Source: DASRAP01 sp964503275 (GTDB lineage: Bacteria; Gemmatimonadota; Gemmatimonadetes; Gemmatimonadales; Gemmatimonadaceae). From it: 64,000 nt of DNA. The first letter of the stretch is position 1. Each line of letters opens with the position of its first letter. The translations under genes and the position numbers were made by a program. The stretch is taken from NCBI GenBank assembly GCA_964503275.1, contig CAZCZO010000001.1:124001-188000 (forward strand), given 5' to 3'. The notes under the pieces were generated by a model. That model had not been told where the DNA came from. It saw nothing but the letters and a program-made list of their open reading frames with translations, and searched no databases. Positions 19,346-28,481 of this stretch are shown here, piece after piece.

Positions 19346-21220
19346 TCAGACCCCTTCGCCCAGCATGGACTCGGGGCGCAGCAGCGCCTCGAGCTGCTCC
19401 TTGGCCAGGATGCCGCGCTCCAAGACCAGGTCGTACACGCCGCGGCCCGTGCGCGCGGCCTCCTGCGCGATCAGCTCGGCGGTCTCGAAGCCGATCGCCG
19501 GCACCAGCGCCGTGATGAGCCCCAGCGACTGCTCGACCTGCGCCCGCATCTTCTCGGGGTTGGCGGTGATGCCCACCACGCAGCGCTCGCGGAGGATGCG
19601 GCAGGCCGCTGTGAGCCCCGTGAGGTTGCGCATGAGCCGGAACGCGATGATCGGCTCGAACACATTGAGCTGCAGCTGCCCCGCCTCGGCGGCCATGGTC
19701 ACGGTCACATCGCCACCGACCACGTCGAAGCAGACCTGGTTCACGGCCTCGGGGATCACCGGGTTGACCTTGCCCGGCATGAGCGTCGAACCCGGCTGCA
19801 TCGGCGGCAGGTTGATCTCGTCGAGCCCCGCGCGCGGGCCCGAGCTGAGCAGGCGCAGGTCGTTGCAGATCTTCGAGAGCTTCACGGCCGAGCGGCGCAA
19901 CACGCCCGAGACGGTGACGAAGGCGCCGGTGTCGGAGGTGGCTTCGACGAGGTCGGGCGCCGTGACCAGCGGCAGCCCGGCCAGCTCGCTCAGGTGCTTG
20001 CGCACGCACTCCGCGTAGCCCTCCGGCGAGGCGATGCGCGTGCCGATGAGCGTGGCGCCCATAGAGATCTCGCGCAGCAGGGCCTGCGACTCGGTGAGGC
20101 GCTCGACGTCCTCGTGCAGCGTGATGCCGAACGCGCGGAACTCCTGCCCCAGCGTCATGGGCACCGCGTCCTGCAGCTGCGTGCGGCCCATCTTGATGAG
20201 CCCGTTGAACTCCTGCCCCTTGGCCAGGAAGCCGTCGGCCAGCGCGCGCATGGACGCCTTGAAGTCGTCCACCATGGCGTGCAGGGCGATGCGCAGCGCC
20301 GTGGGGTACACGTCGTTCGTGGACTGCGACATGTTGACGTGCGTGTTCGGCGACAGCCGCTTGTAGTCGCCGCGCGGCGCGCCGAGCAGTTCGAGCGCGC
20401 GGTTGGCGATCACCTCGTTGACGTTCATGTTCGTCGAGGTGCCTGCGCCGCCCTGGATCATGTCCACGCGGAAGTGCTCGTGGTGCATGCCCTGCCGCAC
20501 CTCGCGGCAGGCCGCGATGATCGCCGTGGCGCGCTCGCCGTCGAGGATGCCCAGCTCCTGATTCGCCAGCGCCGCGGCCTCCTTCACCAGCGCGAACGAG
20601 CGGATGAAGGTCGGGAACAGCACCATCGTCACGCCCGTGATGGGGAAGTTGTCCATGGCCCGCAGCGTCTGGATGCCGTAGAGCGCATCCGAGGGCACGT
20701 CCAGCTCGCCCAGCATGTCCTGCTCGCGGCGACTGATGCCCGCCAGCGAGAACGACGACACGGTCTGCCGGCCGGCGACCAGGTTCGCGTTGGACTTCTT
20801 GATGCGCTGGTTGATGATCTTGGCCGCACGGCCCACCAGCGCCGCGTACAGCGCCGGCTGGTCCTTGAGCAGCTTCATCAGTGGCCGGCGCTGGAAGACG
20901 ATCAGCTCCGTCACCTGGTGCGCGCGGGCCGTGGTGCCGTGGCGCGACTCGTCGAGCAGCAGGCCCTCGCCGATCACCTCGCCCGGACCCAGCGCCGAGA
21001 CCTGGATGTTGACGCCGGCGTTGGCGGCCTCGATGGCCAGCCCGCCGGTGACGATCACGGCGAAGAGCTGCCGCTCATCGCCCTCCCGGAACAGGTACTC
21101 GTCGGGCTGCAACACGCGGCGCTCGGCGGTCTTGTTCAGGTGCCAGAGGCCGGTCTCGGGCAGGCCGGCGAAGAAGGGATGCGAGCGCAGGGTCTGCGCG
21201 GGAGCGGCTGGGGAGGTCAT
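19346..21220 (-). CDS. Aspartate ammonia-lyase with N-terminal cyclic-nucleotide-binding domain
   Basis: This is a 624-residue fusion. Residues 1-125 are a Crp-type cyclic-nucleotide-binding beta-roll (LFREGDERQLFAVIVTGGLA; GPGEVIGEGLLLD). A linker follows, and from about residue 165 a complete aspartase/fumarase-superfamily enzyme converts aspartate to fumarate and ammonia. The superfamily signature GSTLMPGKVNP is intact near residue 480, and the substrate regions SQSTNDVYPTA and GGAGTSTNMN are present. It is much longer than the ~470 residues of free-standing AspA because of the added domain. The start at 21220 begins right at the domain. Allosteric control by a cyclic nucleotide is an inference from the fusion. 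Confidence 0.9.
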   Translation of the reverse strand: MTSPAAPAQTLRSHPFFAGLPETGLWHLNKTAERRVLQPDEYLFREGDERQLFAVIVTGGLAIEAANAGVNIQVSALGPGEVIGEGLLLDESRHGTTARAHQVTELIVFQRRPLMKLLKDQPALYAALVGRAAKIINQRIKKSNANLVAGRQTVSSFSLAGISRREQDMLGELDVPSDALYGIQTLRAMDNFPITGVTMVLFPTFIRSFALVKEAAALANQELGILDGERATAIIAACREVRQGMHHEHFRVDMIQGGAGTSTNMNVNEVIANRALELLGAPRGDYKRLSPNTHVNMSQSTNDVYPTALRIALHAMVDDFKASMRALADGFLAKGQEFNGLIKMGRTQLQDAVPMTLGQEFRAFGITLHEDVERLTESQALLREISMGATLIGTRIASPEGYAECVRKHLSELAGLPLVTAPDLVEATSDTGAFVTVSGVLRRSAVKLSKICNDLRLLSSGPRAGLDEINLPPMQPGSTLMPGKVNPVIPEAVNQVCFDVVGGDVTVTMAAEAGQLQLNVFEPIIAFRLMRNLTGLTAACRILRERCVVGITANPEKMRAQVEQSLGLITALVPAIGFETAELIAQEAARTGRGVYDLVLERGILAKEQLEALLRPESMLGEGV

Positions 21221-21385
21221 GACAGGACCGGACCGATCGACGGATCGAGGGCAGAGGAAATGACGCGGCGGGGTCGCGCCGCCGCCCACGGGCGACCGCG
21301 CGACCTCCCTGAATATGTAGGCGAGTATCGGCCGAATGTGTATCTTGGCCCAAGGACTCCATCACTCCCTTACCAGTCACGCGCC

Positions 21386-22429
21386 ATGCCCACGCCCACC
21401 CGCCGCGAATTCCTCGGGACCGCTGCCGCCGCCGCGGCGGCCTCGGCGCTGCCCCTCTCGCCTGCCTGGGCCGCTGCCCCTCGCGCGGCGCGATCTGCCG
21501 GCCCGGTGGTCGTGGCCTCGGCCAACGGCCTGCGCGGCGTGAAGGTCGCGTACGACAAGATCGTCGCCGGCGAGGACACGCTCGACGCGATCATCGCGGG
21601 GGTGAACATCCAGGAGCTCGACCCGTCCGACAATTCGGTGGGCCTGGGCGGGCTGCCCAATGAAGAGGGCGTGGTGCAGCTCGACGCCAGCTGCATGCAC
21701 GGGCCTACGAAGCGCGCGGGCGCGGTGGCCTGCCTGGAGGAGATCGCCACGCCCTCGCTGGTGGCCAAGGCGGTGCTCGAGCACACCGACCACATCCTGC
21801 TCGTGGGCCCCGACGCCAAGCGCTTCGCCCTCAAGATGGGCTTCACCACGCAGAACCTGCTCACCGAGCAGAGCCGCCAGGCCTGGCAGCGCTGGCGCGC
21901 GCGGCTCAACGCCAGCGATGCGTGGATCGACCGGCAGGACGACGAGCCGGTGCCTTTCCATACCGGCACCATCAACATGAACGCGGTGAACGCGGCGGGC
22001 GACATCAGCTCGGTGACCACCACCAGCGGGATGTCGTGGAAGATCCCGGGGCGCGTGGGCGACTCGCCGATCATCGGGGCGGGGCAGTACTGCGACAACA
22101 CCGTGGGCGCCGCCGGCTCGACCGGGCGTGGCGAGGCGAACATCAAGGTCTGCGGCGCGTTCCTCGCGGTGGAGTTCATGCGGCAGGGCAAGTCGCCCGA
22201 GCAGGCCCTGCTGGAGGTGTGCGAGCGCGTGGTGGCCATGACCGAGCGGCGACTGCTCGACGACCGTGGTCGGCCGCGCTTCGACCTGCAGTTCTACGCG
22301 GTGGCCAAGGACGGCCGCCATGCCGGCGTCACGGCCTACGAGGGGGCGTCGTACGCGGTGTGCGACGCGGCGGGCGCGCGGTTGGAGCGCTGCGCGTACC
22401 TGTACAAGGCCAGCGAACGGCCGCGGTGA
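21386..22429 (+). CDS. N4-(beta-N-acetylglucosaminyl)-L-asparaginase-like Ntn hydrolase, Tat-exported
   Basis: This 347-residue enzyme belongs to the glycosylasparaginase/isoaspartyl-peptidase family, which self-cleaves to expose a catalytic threonine. The N-terminus has a twin-arginine signal (TRREFLG followed by an Ala-rich hydrophobic stretch). The predicted autocleavage and nucleophile site is the Thr in HTGTINMNAV. The glycine-rich substrate loops (GAAGSTGRGE) follow. The real start is the ATG at 21386. A much longer open frame in front of it is antisense to the aspartase gene and is not coding. It probably cleaves Asn-linked or isoaspartyl substrates in the periplasm. Confidence 0.9.
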   Translation: MPTPTRREFLGTAAAAAAASALPLSPAWAAAPRAARSAGPVVVASANGLRGVKVAYDKIVAGEDTLDAIIAGVNIQELDPSDNSVGLGGLPNEEGVVQLDASCMHGPTKRAGAVACLEEIATPSLVAKAVLEHTDHILLVGPDAKRFALKMGFTTQNLLTEQSRQAWQRWRARLNASDAWIDRQDDEPVPFHTGTINMNAVNAAGDISSVTTTSGMSWKIPGRVGDSPIIGAGQYCDNTVGAAGSTGRGEANIKVCGAFLAVEFMRQGKSPEQALLEVCERVVAMTERRLLDDRGRPRFDLQFYAVAKDGRHAGVTAYEGASYAVCDAAGARLERCAYLYKASERPR

Positions 22430-22499
22430 TGGGGGTGGGGCGCCGCCCACCAGTGGCGCTCGTGGCGGCGTAGCCGCCTGCTGCGCCGCCCCCCAGCCC

Positions 22500-23852
22500 T
22501 CAGCGCGCGGTCGTCTTGAACGCCGCCACCGCCCGTGCCGCGTCCTCTGCTGCGCGGGCCATGGACTGGGCGGCGGCGGCGATCTGTTCGGTCGCGGCGC
22601 TCTGCTCCTCGCTGCCGGCGGCGACGTCGTGTGTGGCGGCCGCGAAGGTCTGGGTGCCCACATCGAGCGTTTCGAGCTGATCGTCGAGACTCGCGGCCAG
22701 CGCCGCCGCCTCGCGCGCGGTCTCGCCCACCTCGCGGGTCCAGCCGTCGGCGTCGCTGACCTCGCGCTCGACCTCGCTGAAGCTCTCGGCCACCGCGTGG
22801 GTGGCGCTGGCGACCTCGGCGACCGTGCTCAGGGCGCGCTGTGTGGCCTCCTGCGCCGCGCTGACCTGGGCCAGCACCGCGCGGATCTGCTGATCGGTCT
22901 GCGTGGCCGCGTCGTGGGCGGCCGCGGCGAGGCGGCCGACCTCTTCGGCCACGACGGCGAAGCCTGCCCCGTGCTCGCCCGCGCGGGCCGCTTCGAGCTC
23001 GGCGTTGAGGGCGAGCAGCTTGGACTGCCGGGCGATCTTCTGCACCAGCCCCACGAAGTTGCGGACCCCCTCGGTAGCGGCGACCAGTGTGGTGGTGGTC
23101 TCAGCCCCGGCGCGCACATCGCGGTCCAGCGTGGCCAGGCGCTGCGTGGTCGCGTCGAGCCGGGCGTGGTTGGCGTCGGCGAGGCGCACGAGGCGGGCGT
23201 CGTGCTCGGCGCGCTGGGCCACGCCTTCGTCCAAGCGCCGGGCGAGCTGGGCCAGGCGCGTCGATTCCTCCGACATCAGCCGGATGGTCTCCGCCATCGC
23301 CTCGGCCTGCGTGGAGAGTTGGGCCGCGGCCTCGGAGCTGACGGCCGACGCGCGGGCGACCTCGTCGGTGCCGGCGGTGATGTCGATCGCGATGCGGGCC
23401 GTTTCGTCGGTGCTCTCACGGACCAGGGTCGTGAGGTGGCGCAGCTCGGCGGTCATGGCCGCCATGGCGCGGACCAGGCGGCCCATCTCGCCCCCGATGC
23501 CCTCGGCGTCGGGCGACTGGCTGAGGTCCCCGCTCGCCACGGCCTCGGCGACCCCCGCCAACGAGCGCAGTTGCCGGTCGAAGATGGGGGAGGCCCAGTA
23601 GCGCGTCACCAGTGCCCCGGCGCCGAGGCCGAAGAGGCCGAGGACGGTGAGGAGGAGGAGCAGGCCGACGGAGTCGATGGCCGCACGGACCTCGTCGCGG
23701 AAGAGCAGGGCGAGTAGGCCGAGCCCGCCGGCGGCGCTGGCGAACATCCACGTGGTCACGCGTTCGATCACGTGGCGGTCGGACGTGTGCGCGACCGCCA
23801 CGGAGTTTCTCCGTGCGGCGGGGACGGCTAGATTCTCGGTATCACCCTGCAT
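22500..23852 (-). CDS. Methyl-accepting chemotaxis protein
   Basis: This 450-residue chemoreceptor has two closely spaced transmembrane helices near residues 35-80 and no sizeable periplasmic ligand domain, then a HAMP segment and a long coiled-coil signalling domain. The hairpin tip contains KIARQSKLLALNAELEAARAG split around the conserved Glu-Ala-Ala-Arg-Ala-Gly, followed by FAVVAEEV. The start at 23852 is chosen because residues further upstream overlap the leuS leader and look non-coding. With no periplasmic sensor it may read membrane or cytoplasmic state. No che genes are close by. Confidence 0.9.
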   Translation of the reverse strand: MQGDTENLAVPAARRNSVAVAHTSDRHVIERVTTWMFASAAGGLGLLALLFRDEVRAAIDSVGLLLLLTVLGLFGLGAGALVTRYWASPIFDRQLRSLAGVAEAVASGDLSQSPDAEGIGGEMGRLVRAMAAMTAELRHLTTLVRESTDETARIAIDITAGTDEVARASAVSSEAAAQLSTQAEAMAETIRLMSEESTRLAQLARRLDEGVAQRAEHDARLVRLADANHARLDATTQRLATLDRDVRAGAETTTTLVAATEGVRNFVGLVQKIARQSKLLALNAELEAARAGEHGAGFAVVAEEVGRLAAAAHDAATQTDQQIRAVLAQVSAAQEATQRALSTVAEVASATHAVAESFSEVEREVSDADGWTREVGETAREAAALAASLDDQLETLDVGTQTFAAATHDVAAGSEEQSAATEQIAAAAQSMARAAEDAARAVAAFKTTAR

Positions 23853-23907
23853 TCGCACGTCCCACGCGGCGCGCTGCCGAGCGGCGCGCCCTTCGTCGTT
23901 TATTCGG

Positions 23908-26376
23908 ATGAACCAGCCCAGTCCCGCTTCCGTCTTTCCGCCCGAGCCAGACCTGTACGAGCCCACGAAGGTCGAGGCCACGTGGCGTGCGCGCTGGACC
24001 GAGCGTGGCACCAATCAGGTGGACGTGCATGCGGCGGCCCGTCCGTTCTATCAGTTGATGATGTTCCCCTACCCCTCGGCAGAGGGCTTGCACGTGGGGA
24101 ATCTGTACGCCTTCACCGGCAATGATATCCACGGGCGCTTCCACCGGCTACAGGGCTTCGATGTGTTGGAGCCGCTGGGGTACGACGCGTTCGGGATCCA
24201 CAGCGAGAACTTCGCCCTGAAGATGGGGGTGCACCCCGGGGTGTTGATCCCGCGCAATATCGCGAATTTTCGGCGGCAGTTGGACCGTGCGGGGCTGATG
24301 ATCGACTGGCGGCACCAGGTCGACACGACGGCGCCGGACTACTACAAGTGGACGCAGTGGCTGTTCCTGCAGCTGTACAAGCGCGGGCTGGCCTACAGAA
24401 AGGCCGCGGCGGTGAACTGGTGCCCGAGCTGCAAGACGGTGCTGGCCAACGAGCAGGTCGAGGGCGGGGCTTGTGAGCGCTGCGGGACGCAGGTGGAGCA
24501 GCGCAACCTGGAGCAGTGGTTCTTCAAGATCAGTGAGTACTCCGCGCCGCTGTTGGCCGATCTGGATCACATCGATTGGTCCGAGAGCACCAAGACTGCG
24601 CAGCGGCATTGGATCGGCAAGTCGGTGGGCGCGCACGTGACGTTCCCGGTGCCGGCGGCCACGGCGGCCGATGGGACGCCGGCGGGCATCACTGTGTTCA
24701 CGACGCGGGTGGATACGATCTTTGGCGCGACGTTCCTGGTGGTGGCGCCGGAGCATCCCTTGCTGGCGAGCATCTGCTCGGACGCGCAGCGTGAGGCCGT
24801 GCGTGAGTATCAGGAGAAGGCCGCGCGGCAGGACTTGGTGACGCGCAAGACGACCAAGGAGAAGACCGGCGTGTTCACGGGGGCGTACGCCGTGAACCCG
24901 GCGACCGGCGCGCCGGTGCCGGTGTGGACCGCGGACTATGTGCTGATGGAGTACGGCACCGGCGCGGTGATGGCCGTGCCCGGGCATGACGAGCGCGATT
25001 TCGAGTTCGCGGGCAAGTACGAGTTGCCGATCGTGCGTGTGGTGGCCGCGCCCGGCATGGCCGCGGATGCGCCGCTCGAGGCTGCGTTCACGGACGATGC
25101 CGGTGCCGTGCTGGTGAACAGTGGCGAGTTCAGCGGCTTGGCGGTGGATGCCGGCAAGGCCGCGATCACCGCGTGGCTGGCCGAGCGTGGCGCGGCGAAG
25201 GCGATGACCACGTACCGGTTGCATGACTGGTGCGTGAGCCGGCAGCGGTATTGGGGCCCGCCGATCCCCATGGTGTACTGCGATGCCTGTGGCCCGCAGC
25301 CTGTGCCCGAGGAGCAGTTGCCGGTGGTGCTACCGCACATCGACGACTTCACGCCCGACGACAGCGGCGTGTCGCCGCTGGCCCGGCACGCCGAGTGGTA
25401 CCGCACCGCGTGTCCCGCGTGCGGAGGCGAGGCGCGGCGCGAGACCGATGTGTCGGACACCTTCCTGGACAGCGCCTGGTACTTCCTGCGCTACCCGAGC
25501 ACGGGGCGGGACGATGTGCCCTTCGATGCGGAGCTGACGAAGAAGTGGCTGCCGGTGGACAGTTACATTGGCGGCAACGAGCATGCCGTGTTGCACCTGT
25601 TGTACTGCCGCTTCATCACGCGGGTGCTGTACGATGCCGGGTTGGTGCCCTTCGAGAGCCCCTTCAAGAAGTTCCGGGCGCATGGGATGATCATCCGCGA
25701 AGGCGCGAAGATGTCGAAGAGCCGCGGCAACGTGGTGAACCCGGACGAGTACTTCGAGCAGTACGGGGCCGACGCGTTCCGCATGTATCTGATGTTCATC
25801 GGCCCCTTCGAGGAGGGCGGCGACTTCAGGGACAGCGGGATCAGCGGTGTGAAGCGCTTCCTGGACCGGCTGTGGGCGTCGGTGTTGGGCTGCCGAGTGG
25901 ATGGCGAGCCGGACGCGGATGTGATGCGGAAGCTGCACCTCACCATCAAGAAGGTGGGTGAGGATGTGCCGCGGCTGAGTTACAACACGGCGATCGCGGC
26001 GATGATGGAGTATATGAACGTGTTGCGGCGGAGCGAGCGCGTGCCGCACCGGGCAGAGGTGGCGCCGCTTGTTCAGCTTGTCGCGCCGTTCGCGCCGCAC
26101 GTGGCGGAGGAACTTTGGGAGCGGCTTGGGTCGTCTGTGAGTGTCTTCGACTCGAGCTGGCCTGCGTTTGATGCTTCAGTCGCGGCGGCGGAGTTGGTGG
26201 AGATGGCGGTGCAGGTGAATGGGAAGACGCGTGGGGTGATCTCCGTTGCGCCTGATGTTTCGCAGGACGAGGCCCTTGCGGCGGTGATGGCGGAGCCTGG
26301 GATCGCGAAGTTCGTGACGGGGGTGCCGAAGAAGGTGATCCTGGTGAAGGGGCGGTTGGTTTCGATTGTGGTGTGA
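23908..26376 (+). CDS. leuS: Leucyl-tRNA synthetase
   Basis: This 822-residue class I aminoacyl-tRNA synthetase charges tRNA-Leu. The HIGH-type motif is HVGN at residues 62-65, and KMSKS lies at 601-605. A zinc-ribbon (CPSC...CERC) near residue 172 and a CP1 editing domain with TTRVDTIFGATF follow in the usual order. The ATG at 23908 is preceded by no long spacer, and a longer open frame in front is antisense to the chemoreceptor gene. The length matches bacterial LeuRS. It should be the only essential LeuRS of the organism. Confidence 0.96.
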   Translation: MNQPSPASVFPPEPDLYEPTKVEATWRARWTERGTNQVDVHAAARPFYQLMMFPYPSAEGLHVGNLYAFTGNDIHGRFHRLQGFDVLEPLGYDAFGIHSENFALKMGVHPGVLIPRNIANFRRQLDRAGLMIDWRHQVDTTAPDYYKWTQWLFLQLYKRGLAYRKAAAVNWCPSCKTVLANEQVEGGACERCGTQVEQRNLEQWFFKISEYSAPLLADLDHIDWSESTKTAQRHWIGKSVGAHVTFPVPAATAADGTPAGITVFTTRVDTIFGATFLVVAPEHPLLASICSDAQREAVREYQEKAARQDLVTRKTTKEKTGVFTGAYAVNPATGAPVPVWTADYVLMEYGTGAVMAVPGHDERDFEFAGKYELPIVRVVAAPGMAADAPLEAAFTDDAGAVLVNSGEFSGLAVDAGKAAITAWLAERGAAKAMTTYRLHDWCVSRQRYWGPPIPMVYCDACGPQPVPEEQLPVVLPHIDDFTPDDSGVSPLARHAEWYRTACPACGGEARRETDVSDTFLDSAWYFLRYPSTGRDDVPFDAELTKKWLPVDSYIGGNEHAVLHLLYCRFITRVLYDAGLVPFESPFKKFRAHGMIIREGAKMSKSRGNVVNPDEYFEQYGADAFRMYLMFIGPFEEGGDFRDSGISGVKRFLDRLWASVLGCRVDGEPDADVMRKLHLTIKKVGEDVPRLSYNTAIAAMMEYMNVLRRSERVPHRAEVAPLVQLVAPFAPHVAEELWERLGSSVSVFDSSWPAFDASVAAAELVEMAVQVNGKTRGVISVAPDVSQDEALAAVMAEPGIAKFVTGVPKKVILVKGRLVSIVV

Positions 26377-26604
26377 TGGGCGCGGTGGGGTTGGGGTTGG
26401 TGCCGGTGCGGGGGCGGGGCGGTTGTGTGGATGCTGCGGGTGATTTGGGAACGTTGTCTGCTTGGGCTGGGCGTGCTTTGGCCGATTGGAGCAAGTGGCT
26501 GGGGCGTCCGAGGTCGTTGTGGTGCGGGTGCTTGCGGGGGCTTGGGCCGAACTGCAGGTTGGGGTTAGGCCGCGGCCAGATGCGGAATCGTCGCGGCTTC
26601 GCGG
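26377..26604. other. G/T-rich spacer between leuS and the IS element
   Basis: This gap holds no convincing gene. The plus strand is strongly G- and T-rich with several runs of four or five G in its first 45 bases, which could form a quadruplex. It ends with the left copy of an 8-bp target duplication. Confidence 0.6.
26597..26604. repeat. Left target-site duplication of the IS256 element
   Basis: CTTCGCGG flanks the left inverted repeat and is repeated exactly at 27932-27939. Eight bases is usual for IS256-family insertions. Confidence 0.85.
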
Positions 26605-27931
26605 GGGCCTATCCGGAATTTTGTGTACGGGCCATACTCACCGTAAGGAGGAGCTATGCCCAGAGCCCGAAAGTCCCGACCCGCGTTTGACCCGGCCGCG
26701 CTGGATGCGTTGCTGGGCGACCGCCGGAGCGCCGACGAGGTGGACGAGCTGTTTCGCCAGATGAAGGGCGCGCTGATGGAGCGCGTCCTGGCGGGCGAGC
26801 TGACCCACCACCTGGGCTATCCCCCAGGCGCGGAGCGCCCCGCAGGCGTGGACAACGCCCGCAATGGGGCCACGCCGAAGACCATCCTGACCGATGACGG
26901 GCCGGTGCCGATTGCGGTGCCCCGCGACCGAGACGGCACCTTTGCACCGCAGCTGATCCCCAAGCACGCGCGGCGCCTGCCGCGCTTCGACCAGAATGTG
27001 ATCTCGCTGTACGCGCGGGGCATGAGCGTGCGCGAGATCCAAGAGCATCTGGAGGAGCGGTACCAAGTCGCCGTCTCGCCGAGCCTGATCAGTGCGGTGA
27101 CGGACGAGGTCGTGGCGGAGGTGACGGCGTGGCAACAGCGGCCGCTGGAGCGCTGCTATCCGGTCGTCTTCTTCGACGCGCTGCGGGTCAAGATCCGCGA
27201 CGAGGGCGTGGTCAAGAACAAGGCCGTGTACGTCGCGCTCGGCGTGACGCGTACGGGGCAGCGCGACGTGCTGGGCTTCTGGATCGAGCAGACCGAGGGC
27301 GCGCGCTTCTGGCACCGCGTGCTGACGGAGCTGGCCAGCCGCGGCGTGGCCGACATCCTGATCGCGCTGATCGATGGCCTGCCGGGCTTTCCCGAGGCCA
27401 TCACGGCGGTCTTCCCGCAGACGCAGGTGCACACCTGCGTGGTGCACTGCGTGCGCCGCAGCCTGGCCTTCGTCTCGTACAAGGACCGGAAGGCCGTGGC
27501 CACGGCGCTCAAGACGATCTACCGCGCCGACACGGAGGCCGCGGCCGCCAGCGCCTTGACGGCCTTCGCGGGCAGCACTTGGGGCCAGCGCTATCCCACG
27601 ATCGCCCCACTGTGGGAACGCCAATGGGAGACGCTGCGGCCGGCCTTTGCCTATCCGCGGCCGATCCGCACCATCTTGACGACGACGAACGCGATTGAGA
27701 GTCTGCACATGCAGCTCCGGAAGATCATTAAGACCCGCGGCCATTTCCCGACGGACGAGGCCGCGACCAAACTGCTCTACCTCGCGCTGCGGAACATTCA
27801 CAAACGCTGGAACCCCGCCCCCGTGTGGCAACAAGCCCTGACCCATTTCACCGTGCTCTTCCCGGACCGCTTCAGTCCAGACATCGAATAGCACGATCAC
27901 CCAACCCGTACACAGAAATCCTTACAGGTCC
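26605..27931 (+). mobile_element. IS256-family insertion sequence, intact
   Basis: This is a 1327-bp element bounded by imperfect inverted repeats of about 27 bp. The left repeat starts GGGCCTATCCGGAATTTTG, and the reverse complement of the right end starts GGACCTGTAAGGATTTCTG. Both continue into TGTGTACGGG. An exact 8-bp duplication (CTTCGCGG) flanks it, so insertion is recent and the boundaries are firm. It contains a single complete transposase gene. It landed between leuS and the first gene of a cassette-like array. Confidence 0.9.
26656..27891 (+). CDS. IS256-family (mutator-type) transposase
   Basis: This 411-residue DDE transposase is intact. The three catalytic acids are seen in FFDALRVKI, LIDGLPGFPEA and TTTNAIESLH, in the order and spacing of the IS256/Mutator family. 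The characteristic helical insertion with CxxH (VHTCVVHCVRRSL) sits between the second and third acid. The ATG follows a strong Shine-Dalgarno (AAGGAGGAG) by six bases. It lies wholly inside a clean pair of inverted repeats and is probably functional. Confidence 0.95.
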   Translation: MPRARKSRPAFDPAALDALLGDRRSADEVDELFRQMKGALMERVLAGELTHHLGYPPGAERPAGVDNARNGATPKTILTDDGPVPIAVPRDRDGTFAPQLIPKHARRLPRFDQNVISLYARGMSVREIQEHLEERYQVAVSPSLISAVTDEVVAEVTAWQQRPLERCYPVVFFDALRVKIRDEGVVKNKAVYVALGVTRTGQRDVLGFWIEQTEGARFWHRVLTELASRGVADILIALIDGLPGFPEAITAVFPQTQVHTCVVHCVRRSLAFVSYKDRKAVATALKTIYRADTEAAAASALTAFAGSTWGQRYPTIAPLWERQWETLRPAFAYPRPIRTILTTTNAIESLHMQLRKIIKTRGHFPTDEAATKLLYLALRNIHKRWNPAPVWQQALTHFTVLFPDRFSPDIE

Positions 27932-27939
27932 CTTCGCGG
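27932..27939. repeat. Right target-site duplication of the IS256 element
   Basis: This is an exact CTTCGCGG copy of 26597-26604, immediately outside the right inverted repeat. Confidence 0.85.
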
Positions 27940-27962
27940 GATATCCTGACGGGCTAATTCGA

Positions 27963-27970
27963 CGTTATAC
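27963..27970 (+). other. attC/attI-type right core (R' box) before the first cassette
   Basis: CGTTATAC stands 16 bases before the HEPN-like gene. It matches the right-hand core of the two attC-like sites downstream (CGTCATGG, CGTTATGG). The left half of any site would lie across the IS256 insertion, and I could not recognise it. Confidence 0.45.
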
Positions 27971-27986
27971 CGACTCCCGGAAACCA

Positions 27987-28481
27987 ATGTATCCAGTAAA
28001 GCTGGGCTTCGATGAGGCTTTCCGTCGCGCGCAATCGCTCATAGACAATGGCCATCACGCGGAAGCGCTCGTGACGGCCGTGTTCACTATCGAGAAGACT
28101 CTGCGTCGTGCGCTGCGATTCGCGATAGTGTCGCGCGGTTTCACCAGCAAGCAGGCCGATCTCATCATCGGGCGTGCGGGATTCGCGCAGCTGAAGGATC
28201 TGTGGACATGCTTCGTTCCCGCCAGCGCTCAGTTGCGAGATTTGCTGTCTTCGACCCAGCTTCAGTGCATTAACGACGCTGCCGCGATGCGAAACAAGCT
28301 CGTCCATGGCACACGCGCCTATCAGGCCAGCGAATGCAGGTCCCGTGCAACCGCAACACTCGCAGTGCTCAGGGTTCTCCGCTCCGGCCTGCAGAGCCAT
28401 CTCGGGTCGGACGGGTGGTCACGCCTTCCCGTGCGTCGCAAGCCTGCGCTCACTTGGAGCCCACCCAAGCCAGCGGCATAA
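27987..28481 (+). CDS. HEPN-like small protein in a gene cassette
   Basis: This 164-residue all-helical protein has the segment MRNKLVHGTRAY near residue 107. That supplies an Rx4H motif of the kind that forms the RNase active site in HEPN domains. The N-terminal helices (AQSLIDNGHHAEALVTAVF) also resemble HEPN-family helices. The ATG at 27987 is the first start after the core site and makes a short leader. The stop codon TAA is embedded in the left core of the following attC-like site. HEPN proteins are common toxins and effectors in defence and toxin-antitoxin loci; no nucleotidyltransferase antitoxin partner is beside it. Function is inferred from one motif. Confidence 0.7.
   Translation: MYPVKLGFDEAFRRAQSLIDNGHHAEALVTAVFTIEKTLRRALRFAIVSRGFTSKQADLIIGRAGFAQLKDLWTCFVPASAQLRDLLSSTQLQCINDAAAMRNKLVHGTRAYQASECRSRATATLAVLRVLRSGLQSHLGSDGWSRLPVRRKPALTWSPPKPAA

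Noticed and set aside
18860..21385. Very long open frame (continuing into the asparaginase gene) on the plus strand
   Set aside because: It is antisense to the aspartase gene and made of Arg/Asp/His-rich shadow sequence. Only the part from the ATG at 21386, with a Tat signal, is coding.
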